DNA of 64,000 bases from GCA-2718035 sp964435285 (GTDB lineage Bacteria; Bacteroidota; Bacteroidia; Flavobacteriales; TMED113), in assembly GCA_964435285.1 (NCBI GenBank), contig CAYSYA010000002.1:137741-201740 (forward strand). The letters are read 5' to 3'. The position numbers were made by a program, and so were the translations under genes. Positions 9,963 through 18,903 of this stretch are shown here, in pieces (position 1 is the stretch's first letter; each line of letters begins with the position of its first letter). Below the pieces are notes generated by a model, which saw only the letters and a program-made list of their open reading frames with translations, searched no databases and was not told the origin of the DNA.

Positions 9963-10483
9963 GAGTTAATATATGTAAATTTCTTTTTCGTAATTATTTC
10001 ATATAATCCAAAAAGGGTAAAACAAAAAAATAAATCTCCAAATAAACTATTAAAGAAAAAAGGAATTGCTTGAGTGTAACATTTAATAAGTCCATTTAAG
10101 TTAGGAGGACAATAATATATTCCATCAGCGGGTGAAGAGAAAATCCAAACAAAAAAATTAGTGAAAAGAAAAAAAATAAAACTAGCAGTAAGAGATGTTT
10201 TAAATAAAGAAGAATATGATAATTTTTTTCTTAAAATAATTCCCATAGGAACAATTATTAAAAAAGAAAAGTAGACTATAACTGACATTTTGTAACCCAA
10301 AATAATATCGGATATAAACATTGCCATAAAAGGGATAATAAAGGCTAAATATTTTTTTCCAAAGTATAATCCTCCAAGTATTGACATTGCCCCAACAGGT
10401 GTAAAATTTGGTGGATGAGGAATTATTCTAGAAAAAGCACCAATCAAAATAATTAGTACAATTAATAATGTTTTGTTCTTCAT
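9959..10483 (-). CDS. DUF6580-like integral membrane protein
   Basis: 174 residues with about five hydrophobic segments. The N-terminal SRIIPHPPNFTPVGAM is the hallmark I associate with DUF6580-type putative transport proteins, which look like small S-component-style membrane proteins. No ligand can be assigned. It is the first gene of the unit DUF6580 > dehydrogenase > DPP III. The next gene starts within its stop codon (ATGA). It is divergent from the lysyl-oxidase-domain gene at 10567. Confidence 0.72.
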   Translation of the reverse strand: MKNKTLLIVLIILIGAFSRIIPHPPNFTPVGAMSILGGLYFGKKYLAFIIPFMAMFISDIILGYKMSVIVYFSFLIIVPMGIILRKKLSYSSLFKTSLTASFIFFLFTNFFVWIFSSPADGIYYCPPNLNGLIKCYTQAIPFFFNSLFGDLFFCFTLFGLYEIITKKKFTYINS

Positions 10484-10541
10484 GTATCAAATTTATAAAA
10501 TTTATTATCAAATGTTAAAAATAATATGATTTAATAAATTG

Positions 10542-10549
10542 TATATTTG
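10542..10549 (+). promoter_or_regulatory. Candidate -7 box (TATATTTG) for the gene at 10567
   Basis: The sequence matches the Bacteroidota primary-sigma -7 consensus TAnnTTTG and ends 17 bases before the ATG, implying a 5' leader of roughly ten bases. No clear -33 TTTG lies 19-21 bases upstream, so this is only a candidate. Confidence 0.4.
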
Positions 10550-10566
10550 TATAAAATCATCCAGTC

Positions 10567-13500
10567 ATGTTTATCAAAAAAATACTACTATTTCTCTTTT
10601 TTAGCTTATATATTTCATCTCAAAATAATGATGAAATAACTAATGCAATTCAAATATTTTGTGGTGATAATATAACATCTTCTACAGTCAATAACAATTC
10701 AGATCAAGAATATTTGACATCTGTTGGTTTAAATGAATGTGGGACGACAGTGAATGAATCGTCAGGAGTTTGGTACATGATTTATGGTGATGGTCAAGAA
10801 ATGGAATTAAGTATGTGTGAATCTTCTTATGATACAAAATTACATGTATTTAAAGATGATGGATTTAACTTAACGTGTGTAACTGGAAATGATGACTCTG
10901 ATTGCGAAAATTATTTACATTCAAAAGTCACTTTTTCATCTGAAGAAAATATAGTTTATTATGTATATGTTAGTGGATGGGGATCTTATGAAGGTAATTT
11001 CAATCTAAATCTTTCATGTTCATTTTTGGTAAATGGGTGTATGGATGAAGAAGCATGTAACTATGACCCTTTAGCCACTGATGATAATGATTCTTGTACT
11101 TATCCAAATGAATGTGATAATTGTGATGATGAATTATTTTGTGTTGGTTGTACTGACGTTTCTGCTATTAACTTTGAAACAGATAATGTTATTGAAGATG
11201 GATCTTGTGAATATTCGACAGTTTGTGCTGAAAACCAAGATTTAGTTTTTCTTTCACTTGTTTTCGGAAATTGGACTAGTGAAATTACATGGGATATACA
11301 AAACGAAAATGGAGAAATAATTGCTAATAGTCCTCCACTGAATTCTTGGTATCAAGACTATGAGACTTATGGTCAATATCTATGTTTAAATGTTAATGAA
11401 ACTTACTCTTTCAACTCATATGACACTTACGGGGATGGGTGGAATGGCGGTCTTTATACAATTAGCCAGTGTGATCTAGCTGTTGTTTTAGCCAATAATA
11501 ACGGAGAAGTTCCTCCAGGTTACGGAATAACTGAAGAATTCATGATGACTTCAGTTGATTGTAATTCATACGGTTGCACCAACCCTGATGCTTGTAATTA
11601 TGATGCTACTGCTTTAATAGATTATGGTTGTGTTTTTTCTGATGAAATTATTGATTGCGATGGGAATTGTTACAATGATTTAAATCAAAATGGTATATGT
11701 GACGAGAATGATATTTTTGGCTGTATGGATGACAGTGTTTCTAATTATAATCCTGAGGCAACTTTTGATAATGGTACTTGTTTATATGATGTTCAGTGCT
11801 CAAATACAGAAATTCAAATAGATGTTTTACTATCTACTGACAATTACCCCTGGGAAACTTCATTTATTTTAAATGATAATGGGGGAGTCGTTTGGGCTAA
11901 TGAAGATGATGTTTTTTCAAGTGTTTATTCTGATTATTTATTTCAGTATTGTCTTCCTGTAGAGGGTTGCTATATTTTTACCGTTTATGATAGTTATGGA
12001 GATGGAATTTTTGACTCAGGAGGTCTACAAGTTTTCTATGAAAATGATTTAGTTTTAGAAAATCCTGATTTTTCTAATGAAGCATCTATAACAATGAATT
12101 GCCCGCCAGGATACGATTGTAATACTGCCATTGAGGTGGAGTTAGGGGCATATCAAACATTATCTGACGATTTTTGGTACGTTTTTTCACCCACTCAAAA
12201 TGGACAGTATGAAATTAATACTTGTCAATCTGAATGTAATACTATTATTTATGTTTATGACTATTGTACAGGATTGTTACCAACTGAATCAAATGATGCA
12301 ACAATATATTATAACGATGATGAATGCGGCTTACAATCTCAAGTAAATCCTTTGTTTGCTGAAGGTGAATCTTATTACATAAGAATAAATGGAGATTGTT
12401 CTGAGATTGATTGGGAAATCTCTTATGTTGGTCCTGTTGAAGGATGTATGGATCCAGCAGCTTGTAATTTTAACCCAATTGCTGAAGTCGATGATGGTAA
12501 TTGTTTATACCCTGGAGATCCTGATTGCACAAGTGGTCCAGACTTAGCAGTTTTGCCATTTGAAGATTCAATGTATTTAGAGGTTTATGAAAATAATGAT
12601 GGTTGCGCTATAGACGAAGGGTGTTTGAATGGTTATGGTACAAGATATCTTGTTAGATTTACCACATGGATTAAAAATATCGGTGATGAAGATTATTTTA
12701 TTGGTTCTGTGAATGATAATGAAGAAACTAATCAATTTGAATGGGATGAATGTCACAATCATTGGCATTATAAAGGATATGCAGAATACGTATTATTTGA
12801 TACTGAAGGACAATTAATCCCAGTTGGATTTAAAAATGGTTTTTGTGTAATGGATTTAGAATGTAGCGATGGAGGAACTGCTCAATATGGTTGTAGTATA
12901 ATGGGTATTTCAGCAGGATGTGGAGATATTTATGGTGCGGGTTTATCTTGTCAATGGATTGATATAACTACTGTTCCAGATGGTGATTACACTATGGTTG
13001 TAAGAACAAATTGGGATCAAGATCCTGATGCGCTAGGGAATGTTGAACTTACTTATGAAAATAACTGGATGCAAACATGTATAAGGGTAATTACTTTAGA
13101 AGATGGTTCAAAAAATTATGTTCTTTCTACTGATTTAGATAATGATGGAATTGATAATATTAATGATCCAGATATTGATGGAGACGGTATACTGAATGGT
13201 GATGATGATGATATTGATGGAAATGGAATTCTAAATGATATTGATGATAATCCTTTTGGTTTGAGTGATTGTCCTTCATATACAGATTGTAACGGAGAAG
13301 AATTTGGTAACGCTCAATTAGATTGCAATGGTGTTTGTGGAGGGGAGGCTACAACAGGAGATTTGAATTTTGATGGTTTTATTGATGTTAATGATGGACA
13401 AGAATACATTAATCAGATTATAAATAATGATATAACTCCAACAAATTGTACTGATTTAGACTCAGATGGTGAAATTACTGTTTCTGATATAGGTTTACTT

Positions 13501-14265
13501 GTAAATTGTATAAATAACTTTAGTACCATCACAAGAGATAACCAATCAGAACCTTGTCAATATGGTTTAGAAGTCACTAATCCAAATGATACTGTCTCTT
13601 TTGATATTTATGATTGGAATTTAGAAGAGGCTTATGTTGATATAAGTATTCAAAATCCAAACAATGAAGTATTAGGTTATCAATTTAAATTAGGTAATGA
13701 AGGAGTTATAATAACTGATGTTGAAAATTTAATTTCTGAGAATGATTATCCTATTACACCATCTTTTTCTGTTTATGACAATATGATTTTAGGTGTTTCA
13801 TTACAAGATAGCTTAATTCAAAAAAATTATGATCCTGTTCCACTTTGTAGAGTATATTATTCATTACCTTTGGGGGTAAATATTGATGGTGATAATTTTA
13901 TATGTATTGAAGAAATAATCGATGTTGTTAATCAAGATTATGAAAATGTTATTTCTGTAAATAACACTGATGAATGTGAGCCATTCAATCAGTTTAATAT
14001 TAACGAATTTGAAGGAATAACTAGTTTTGTTCTTTATCCTAATCCAACTTCAGATATTTTATATTTCAATATTTCCTTTGAAGAGAAAAAAGAATTTGTT
14101 CTGTCTATATATGATTTAGTTGGTAATTTAATTTCGACTAAAAGTTATAATGCTAAGGATATTTCACAAGAGCTAGATTTTACATCACTTTCAATGGGAA
14201 TATATAACTTGACTGTTGACTATGAAAATGGTTTTATTAATAAAAAAATAGTTATTAAGAAATAG
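10567..14265 (+). CDS. Giant secreted protein with lysyl-oxidase domain, T9SS cargo
   Basis: 1232 residues. In order: signal peptide (1-19), a PPC-like beta-domain (about 22-150), Cys-rich GCxDxxACNYxP-type repeats (five in the protein), two YGDG-type beta modules, a second PPC-like region, a lysyl-oxidase domain (about 659-846), Asp-rich calcium-binding repeats (855-900), a dockerin-like pair of EF loops (930-985) and a full T9SS type-A domain starting LYPNPTSD (about 1153-1232). The oxidase has copper ligands His730, His732 and His734 (ECHNHWH). Lys756 and Tyr789 sit where human LOX forms its lysyl-tyrosyl quinone, and CQWIDIT follows. A working extracellular amine oxidase is inferred; the substrate is unknown. 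It ends in an 11 bp convergent overlap with the next gene. Confidence 0.9.
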   Translation: MFIKKILLFLFFSLYISSQNNDEITNAIQIFCGDNITSSTVNNNSDQEYLTSVGLNECGTTVNESSGVWYMIYGDGQEMELSMCESSYDTKLHVFKDDGFNLTCVTGNDDSDCENYLHSKVTFSSEENIVYYVYVSGWGSYEGNFNLNLSCSFLVNGCMDEEACNYDPLATDDNDSCTYPNECDNCDDELFCVGCTDVSAINFETDNVIEDGSCEYSTVCAENQDLVFLSLVFGNWTSEITWDIQNENGEIIANSPPLNSWYQDYETYGQYLCLNVNETYSFNSYDTYGDGWNGGLYTISQCDLAVVLANNNGEVPPGYGITEEFMMTSVDCNSYGCTNPDACNYDATALIDYGCVFSDEIIDCDGNCYNDLNQNGICDENDIFGCMDDSVSNYNPEATFDNGTCLYDVQCSNTEIQIDVLLSTDNYPWETSFILNDNGGVVWANEDDVFSSVYSDYLFQYCLPVEGCYIFTVYDSYGDGIFDSGGLQVFYENDLVLENPDFSNEASITMNCPPGYDCNTAIEVELGAYQTLSDDFWYVFSPTQNGQYEINTCQSECNTIIYVYDYCTGLLPTESNDATIYYNDDECGLQSQVNPLFAEGESYYIRINGDCSEIDWEISYVGPVEGCMDPAACNFNPIAEVDDGNCLYPGDPDCTSGPDLAVLPFEDSMYLEVYENNDGCAIDEGCLNGYGTRYLVRFTTWIKNIGDEDYFIGSVNDNEETNQFEWDECHNHWHYKGYAEYVLFDTEGQLIPVGFKNGFCVMDLECSDGGTAQYGCSIMGISAGCGDIYGAGLSCQWIDITTVPDGDYTMVVRTNWDQDPDALGNVELTYENNWMQTCIRVITLEDGSKNYVLSTDLDNDGIDNINDPDIDGDGILNGDDDDIDGNGILNDIDDNPFGLSDCPSYTDCNGEEFGNAQLDCNGVCGGEATTGDLNFDGFIDVNDGQEYINQIINNDITPTNCTDLDSDGEITVSDIGLLVNCINNFSTITRDNQSEPCQYGLEVTNPNDTVSFDIYDWNLEEAYVDISIQNPNNEVLGYQFKLGNEGVIITDVENLISENDYPITPSFSVYDNMILGVSLQDSLIQKNYDPVPLCRVYYSLPLGVNIDGDNFICIEEIIDVVNQDYENVISVNNTDECEPFNQFNINEFEGITSFVLYPNPTSDILYFNISFEEKKEFVLSIYDLVGNLISTKSYNAKDISQELDFTSLSMGIYNLTVDYENGFINKKIVIKK

Positions 14266-15514
14266 GTTTTTCTATTTTCTCAGTAATGTATTTTCCAGAA
14301 AATAATTTTTCTTTGACCTCAGTAAATGCCTTAACAGTTTTATTAACATCATCATCTGTATGAACTGCTGTTGGAATTAACCTCAACATAATTTTTCCTT
14401 TAGGTATTACTGGATACGTAACAATTGAACAAAATATTCCATGATTTTCTCTTAAATCAAAAGTTAAATTTGTTGATTCAGTAACTCCACCTTCAAGCCA
14501 TACAGGAGTAACACAACTTTGTGTTTTTCCTAAGTCAAACCCCTCTTTTCTTAATCCATTTTGTAACAAGTTTGTTATGCGCCAAAGATTATTTTTTAAT
14601 TCAGGTTTTGTTTTTATCATCTCTAATCTTTTAATTGCACCAATAACTAAGGGCATAGGAAGCGATTTTGCGAAAATTTGAGATCTTGTTGTATATTTTA
14701 AGTAATCAATTACAGTTTTTTTAGAGCTAATGAAGGCACCTATACTTGAAAAACTTTTTGCAAAAGTTCCAAAGTAAATATCAATTTCACTTTGAACTCC
14801 AAAATGTTCACCAGTTCCTCTTCCATTTTTTCCCATAGTTCCAATTCCATGTGCATCATCAACAAAAAGTCTAAATGAATATTTTTCTTTTAGTTTACAA
14901 ATTTTATCTAATATTCCTAAGTCTCCTGCCATTCCAAATACACCTTCAGTTATTAACAATATTGAGCCCTTTGTTTTCTCCACTACATTTTCAGCTCTTT
15001 TTAGATTTTTTTCCAAACTTTCAATGTCATTATGCAAATATTTAAATGTGGTTCCATTTAGTTTATGTAACCGTATTCCATCTAAAATACAAGCATGTGA
15101 CTCTTCGTCATAAACAATTACATCTCTTCTGTCAACTAATGCATCAACAGCAGAATGCATACCTTGATATCCAAAATTTAACAATATCGTAGATTCTTTC
15201 TGAACGAAATCAGATAAGTTATTTTCTAATTCTTCATGATATTTTGTTTCACCAGACATCATTCTTGAACCCATAGGAGTTCCTAAACCCCATTCTTTTG
15301 CAGCTTTTGCATCTATTTTTCTTATTTCAGGATGGTTTGAAAGTCCGAGATAATTATTTATACTCCATGTTATAACCTCTTTCCCTCGAAAAAACATTCT
15401 ACTAGAAATTTCTCCTTCAAGTTTAGGATAAGTGAAATAACCATGAGCTTCTTTTGCGTGTTTTCCCAATGGAGATATCTCCATATTTTTTTCAATTTTA
15501 TCAAATAAATCCAT
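14255..15514 (-). CDS. Alpha-oxoamine synthase (serine palmitoyltransferase/cysteate acyltransferase type)
   Basis: 419 residues of PLP-dependent fold type I. The PLP lysine is Lys253 in GTFAKSF; VDDAHGIGTMG carries the cofactor-binding Asp and His, and NNYLGLSNHPEI is the substrate-entry motif. The family condenses an amino acid with an acyl-CoA. The long form with SRMMSGETKYHEELE and its flavobacterial setting fit the enzymes that start sphingoid bases (serine) or capnine/sulfonolipids (cysteate), rather than BioF or Kbl. Which amino acid is used cannot be read by eye. It diverges from bamD across a 61 bp gap holding promoter-like boxes for both. Confidence 0.85.
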   Translation of the reverse strand: MDLFDKIEKNMEISPLGKHAKEAHGYFTYPKLEGEISSRMFFRGKEVITWSINNYLGLSNHPEIRKIDAKAAKEWGLGTPMGSRMMSGETKYHEELENNLSDFVQKESTILLNFGYQGMHSAVDALVDRRDVIVYDEESHACILDGIRLHKLNGTTFKYLHNDIESLEKNLKRAENVVEKTKGSILLITEGVFGMAGDLGILDKICKLKEKYSFRLFVDDAHGIGTMGKNGRGTGEHFGVQSEIDIYFGTFAKSFSSIGAFISSKKTVIDYLKYTTRSQIFAKSLPMPLVIGAIKRLEMIKTKPELKNNLWRITNLLQNGLRKEGFDLGKTQSCVTPVWLEGGVTESTNLTFDLRENHGIFCSIVTYPVIPKGKIMLRLIPTAVHTDDDVNKTVKAFTEVKEKLFSGKYITEKIEKPIS

Positions 15515-15537
15515 AATAGTATGAGTTTTTTAAAATA

Positions 15538-15545
15538 CAAAAGTA
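15538..15545 (-). promoter_or_regulatory. Candidate -7 box (TACTTTTG) for the alpha-oxoamine synthase
   Basis: On the minus strand this reads TACTTTTG, matching TAnnTTTG, and ends 23 bases before the ATG at 15514. No convincing -33 element is seen. It lies 7 bp from the oppositely oriented box for bamD. Confidence 0.35.
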
Positions 15546-15552
15546 CAATTAA

Positions 15553-15560
15553 TAAATTTG
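15553..15560 (+). promoter_or_regulatory. Candidate -7 box (TAAATTTG) for the bamD operon
   Basis: It matches TAnnTTTG and ends 15 bases before the GTG at 15576, so the leader would be very short. No TTTG is seen at the expected -33 distance. The position in the 61 bp divergent gap supports a promoter here. Confidence 0.4.
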
Positions 15561-15575
15561 TTTTAATTTAGCGAT

Positions 15576-16340
15576 GTGAAAAAGGTACTATTTATTTTAT
15601 TTCTTTTATCATTTTTCTCATGTAGTAATTATCAAAAATTATTAAAGAGTGATAATTTTGACATGAAATTTGAAACTGCTTTATCTTATTTCAATGAATC
15701 TAAGTATTCAAGGGCTTTGGTATTGTTTGAAGATATTTTAAGTGAGTTCAAGGGGAGTAATAGGTCTGAGGATATTTACTATTATTATACTTATTCTCTT
15801 TTTTATTTAGGTGACTACACTAGTGCAGCTTATCATTTTAATAATTTTTCTAAAACTTTTTTTTCATCTGCTAAAGTTGAAGAAATGGCATTTATGTCTG
15901 CTAAATGTTATTATTTAGATACTCCTCCTAGTCATTATGATCAATCAAATACTTTTGAGGCTATAAGGCAACTTGAGCTTTTTACTTCTAATTACCCAGA
16001 TAGTGAAAATATCACTGAAGCTGAGAATCTAATTTCTAAACTAAATTTAATTTTAGAAGAAAAAGAATTCAATATTGCATACTCTTATTTCAAGACAAGT
16101 AAATTCAACTCTGCAATATATGCTTTTAATAATTTTATTGATTCTTATCCAAACTCTGGTTTTTTAGAAGAAGTATTTTATTGTCAAACGAAATCTTATT
16201 TTGAATTAGCCAAAAATAGTATTGAAGAAAAAAAGGATTTACGAACAAAAGAGTTTATATTTGCATTCCAAGATTTTAGTTTGTCATATCCAAATAGTAA
16301 ATATTTAATTGAATTAAAAAAATTAAGAAATGAATTATAA
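15576..16340 (+). CDS. bamD: Outer membrane protein assembly factor BamD
   Basis: 254 residues starting at a GTG, the first start able to include the whole lipoprotein signal. The lipobox FFSC places the acylated Cys at residue 16. The mature part is a set of TPR-like helical hairpins (for example KYSRALVLFEDIL, then YTSAAYHFNNF), as in BamD, which binds BamA and helps fold beta-barrel proteins into the outer membrane. The length fits the family. It heads the conserved Bacteroidota order bamD-rpoZ-coaBC-DUF4835-recN and overlaps rpoZ by 11 bp. Confidence 0.92.
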   Translation: MKKVLFILFLLSFFSCSNYQKLLKSDNFDMKFETALSYFNESKYSRALVLFEDILSEFKGSNRSEDIYYYYTYSLFYLGDYTSAAYHFNNFSKTFFSSAKVEEMAFMSAKCYYLDTPPSHYDQSNTFEAIRQLELFTSNYPDSENITEAENLISKLNLILEEKEFNIAYSYFKTSKFNSAIYAFNNFIDSYPNSGFLEEVFYCQTKSYFELAKNSIEEKKDLRTKEFIFAFQDFSLSYPNSKYLIELKKLRNEL

Positions 16341-16746
16341 AAAAACTAACGCTAGTAAAACAACTATTTCCAGAGACGTTAAGGAGTTAAGTAAAGAAAC
16401 AAATAATATTTACAAGACTATCTCCATTTTATCTAAAAGAGCTAAGCAAATTGGTGTTGAAATGAAAGAAGAATTATTAGAGAAAATTGATGAATTCGCA
16501 ACCACTAATAATTCTTTAGAAGAGGTTTTTGAGAATAAAGAACAAATCGAAGTATCTAGGTATTATGAAAGATTACCAAAATCAACTTCTATAGCTATTC
16601 AAGAAATGATTGAAGGTAATGTTTATCACAGAGTTCCTGAACCTAAGGAAGAAGATTTAGATGCCTTTACAGACGTTGTAGAAAATAATAATGAAAATAA
16701 TTCTGATTCTGCAAAAGAACCTAATTCTGAAATAAAAGAAGTTTAG
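16330..16746 (+). CDS. rpoZ: RNA polymerase omega subunit (Bacteroidota type)
   Basis: 138 residues. The core (about 20-105) contains NIYKTISILSKRAKQIG and, after a helical linker, YERLPKSTSIAIQEMIEG, the pattern of the Rpb6/omega family as found in Bacteroidota. The last 30 residues are an acidic, Asn-rich tail not needed for the fold. Omega aids RNA polymerase assembly. The start lies inside the end of bamD. The assignment rests on the motif and on its fixed position between bamD and coaBC. Confidence 0.85.
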   Translation: MNYKKTNASKTTISRDVKELSKETNNIYKTISILSKRAKQIGVEMKEELLEKIDEFATTNNSLEEVFENKEQIEVSRYYERLPKSTSIAIQEMIEGNVYHRVPEPKEEDLDAFTDVVENNNENNSDSAKEPNSEIKEV

Positions 16747-16762
16747 ATTTCATAATTTTTTA

Positions 16763-18004
16763 ATGAAAATCAAAAATTCTTCATTATTCAAGAAAAAAAT
16801 TCTCGTTGGTATTACTGGCGGTATTTCAGCATATAAATCTATTTTTCTAGTTCGTTTACTAAAACAGTGTGGTGCCATTGTTAAGGTTGTATTAACTCCA
16901 TCTGCTCATAATTTCGTTTCTCCTTTAGTGCTATCAGTTTTGTCAAAAAACAAGGTTCATACTAATTTCTATAATGAAAAAAATATATGGAATAATCACG
17001 TAGAACTTGGTATTTGGGCTGATATTATTATTGTTGCACCAACAACTGCTAATACTATCTCTAAAATATCTCAAGGTGCATGCGACAATCTTCTATTGGC
17101 CGTAATTTTATCAGCAAGATGTCCTGTTTTTATTGCTCCTGCAATGGATCATGATATGTATCTAAACAAAATCACCCAGAAAAATATAAGTATACTTAAG
17201 AAAAATAATTATAATTTAATTGATGTTGATTCTGGAAGCCTTGCTAGTGGATTAAGTGGGGAGGGTAGACTCAAAGAACCTGAAAAAATTATTTCAATTT
17301 TAGAATCTTTTTGTTCTAATCAAAAACCCCTTTCTGGGCTAAATTGCTTAGTTACAGCCGGACCTACCTTTGAAAAAATTGACCCAGTTAGATATATTGG
17401 AAACTTTTCATCCGGAAAAATGGGATGTTGTATCGCAAATGAACTACAAAAATTAGGTGCTAATGTTAATCTAATAATTGGTCCTATTTCTGAGAAAGTT
17501 GATGAAAATATGACTGTTAACAGAGTTGTTTCTTCAAAAGAAATGTATGATTTATCTTTAAAAAAATTTAAAAATCAAGACATCGTCATTTTCTCCGCTG
17601 CTGTTTCAGACTTTACACCACAAAAAAATTATAAGAAAAAAATTAAGAAAGCGGATGTACTCAATATTTCTTTTAAGAAAACAAATGATATTTTAAAGAA
17701 ATTAGGTACTATAAAAACGAAGCAAGTTTTGATTGGATTTGCATTGGAGACCAATCAAGAATTAAAAAACGCTAAACAGAAGTTAAAAGATAAAAATTTA
17801 GATGCAATTATTTTAAATTCATTAAATGACAAAGGCGCAGGTTTTGGTTTTGACACTAACAAAATTACAATTATTGACAAAGACTTAAATCAAAAAAAAT
17901 ATCCTTTAATGACAAAAAAAGAAGCTTCTAAAATTATTGTTAAAAAAGCAACAAATATTTTTTTTAGTCGTTTAAATATTAATAAAGAAATTAAAAAGTG
18001 TTAG
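16763..18004 (+). CDS. coaBC: Bifunctional phosphopantothenoylcysteine decarboxylase/synthetase
   Basis: 413 residues. The N-terminal flavoprotein decarboxylase (about 8-185) begins with LVGITGGISAYKS and has the FMN-site motif APAMDHDMY. Ser replaces the usual Cys of the flap in GSLASGLSGEGRL, which I believe is common in Bacteroidota. The C-terminal synthetase (about 190-400) has VTAGPTFEKIDPVR and NFSSGKMG. Together they carry out two steps from phosphopantothenate to 4'-phosphopantetheine for coenzyme A. It ends 7 bp inside the DUF4835 gene. Confidence 0.95.
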   Translation: MKIKNSSLFKKKILVGITGGISAYKSIFLVRLLKQCGAIVKVVLTPSAHNFVSPLVLSVLSKNKVHTNFYNEKNIWNNHVELGIWADIIIVAPTTANTISKISQGACDNLLLAVILSARCPVFIAPAMDHDMYLNKITQKNISILKKNNYNLIDVDSGSLASGLSGEGRLKEPEKIISILESFCSNQKPLSGLNCLVTAGPTFEKIDPVRYIGNFSSGKMGCCIANELQKLGANVNLIIGPISEKVDENMTVNRVVSSKEMYDLSLKKFKNQDIVIFSAAVSDFTPQKNYKKKIKKADVLNISFKKTNDILKKLGTIKTKQVLIGFALETNQELKNAKQKLKDKNLDAIILNSLNDKGAGFGFDTNKITIIDKDLNQKKYPLMTKKEASKIIVKKATNIFFSRLNINKEIKKC

Positions 18005-18903
18005 TGTTTAAAAATTCATTTTTACTCTTTTTTTTAATAAATACTATAATTTTCTCTCAAGAAATAAATTGTAGAGTTTCATTAAATTATTCATCTATTC
18101 CTAGTGCTAACAAGGAAATGTTTAATTCAATGAGACAGAGTATTAATGAATTTATGAATACAACTAAATGGACCAATGATATTTTTTCTAATGAGGAACG
18201 TATTGATTGTACAATATTGATTAGAATTAATCAACAAATTTCTACTGACGAATTTACTGGTACTATTTCTGTGCAGTCATCTCGACCTATTTTTAAAAGT
18301 ACTTATAATTCACCTGTAATTAATTTAGTGGATGATCAATTTAGGTTTAAATATGTTGAATTTGAACCTTTAGAATTTAATGAAAATACCCATCTTTCGA
18401 ATTTAACATCTGTTTTAGCATATTATGCTTATATAATTATTGGTTTAGATTATGATAGTTTTTCATTAAATGGAGGAGATAAATATTTTATAAAGGCGCA
18501 AAAAATTGTAAATAATGCACAAAACGATAATAATGCATCAGGATGGAAGTCTTTTGAAGGTTCAAAAAATAGGTATTGGTTAGTTGAAAATTTATTAAAT
18601 CCTGATTTCGAGAATATGAGAAATTCTTTTTATAAATATCATAGAGAAGGAATGGATAATTTTACTGAAAAACCAGACATGGTCAGAGAAACTATTGCTG
18701 ATGCTTTAATTAAATTATTAGATGTTTACAACCAACGACCCAAAAGTTATTTTGTTCAATTATTTTTTGACTCAAAAACCGATGAAATTGTTAACATATT
18801 TTCTCAGGGAACTTTAATGCAAGCAAATCAGTTAGTCAATGTTTTAACCAGAATATCACCAAAAAATTCTGATAAATGGCAAAAAATTTTAATTGGTAAT
18901 TAA
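17998..18903 (+). CDS. DUF4835 family exported protein
   Basis: 301 residues with a signal peptide ending near QEINCRV (about residue 20). The start is a GTG at 17998; a second in-frame GTG at 18004 would shorten it by two residues and cannot be excluded. The body (SRPIFKSTYNSPVINLVD, FVQLFFDSKTDEI) matches DUF4835, a periplasmic family found next to recN throughout Bacteroidota. The function is unknown. It overlaps coaBC by 7 bp and is followed directly by recN with no gap. Confidence 0.87.
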   Translation: MLVFKNSFLLFFLINTIIFSQEINCRVSLNYSSIPSANKEMFNSMRQSINEFMNTTKWTNDIFSNEERIDCTILIRINQQISTDEFTGTISVQSSRPIFKSTYNSPVINLVDDQFRFKYVEFEPLEFNENTHLSNLTSVLAYYAYIIIGLDYDSFSLNGGDKYFIKAQKIVNNAQNDNNASGWKSFEGSKNRYWLVENLLNPDFENMRNSFYKYHREGMDNFTEKPDMVRETIADALIKLLDVYNQRPKSYFVQLFFDSKTDEIVNIFSQGTLMQANQLVNVLTRISPKNSDKWQKILIGN

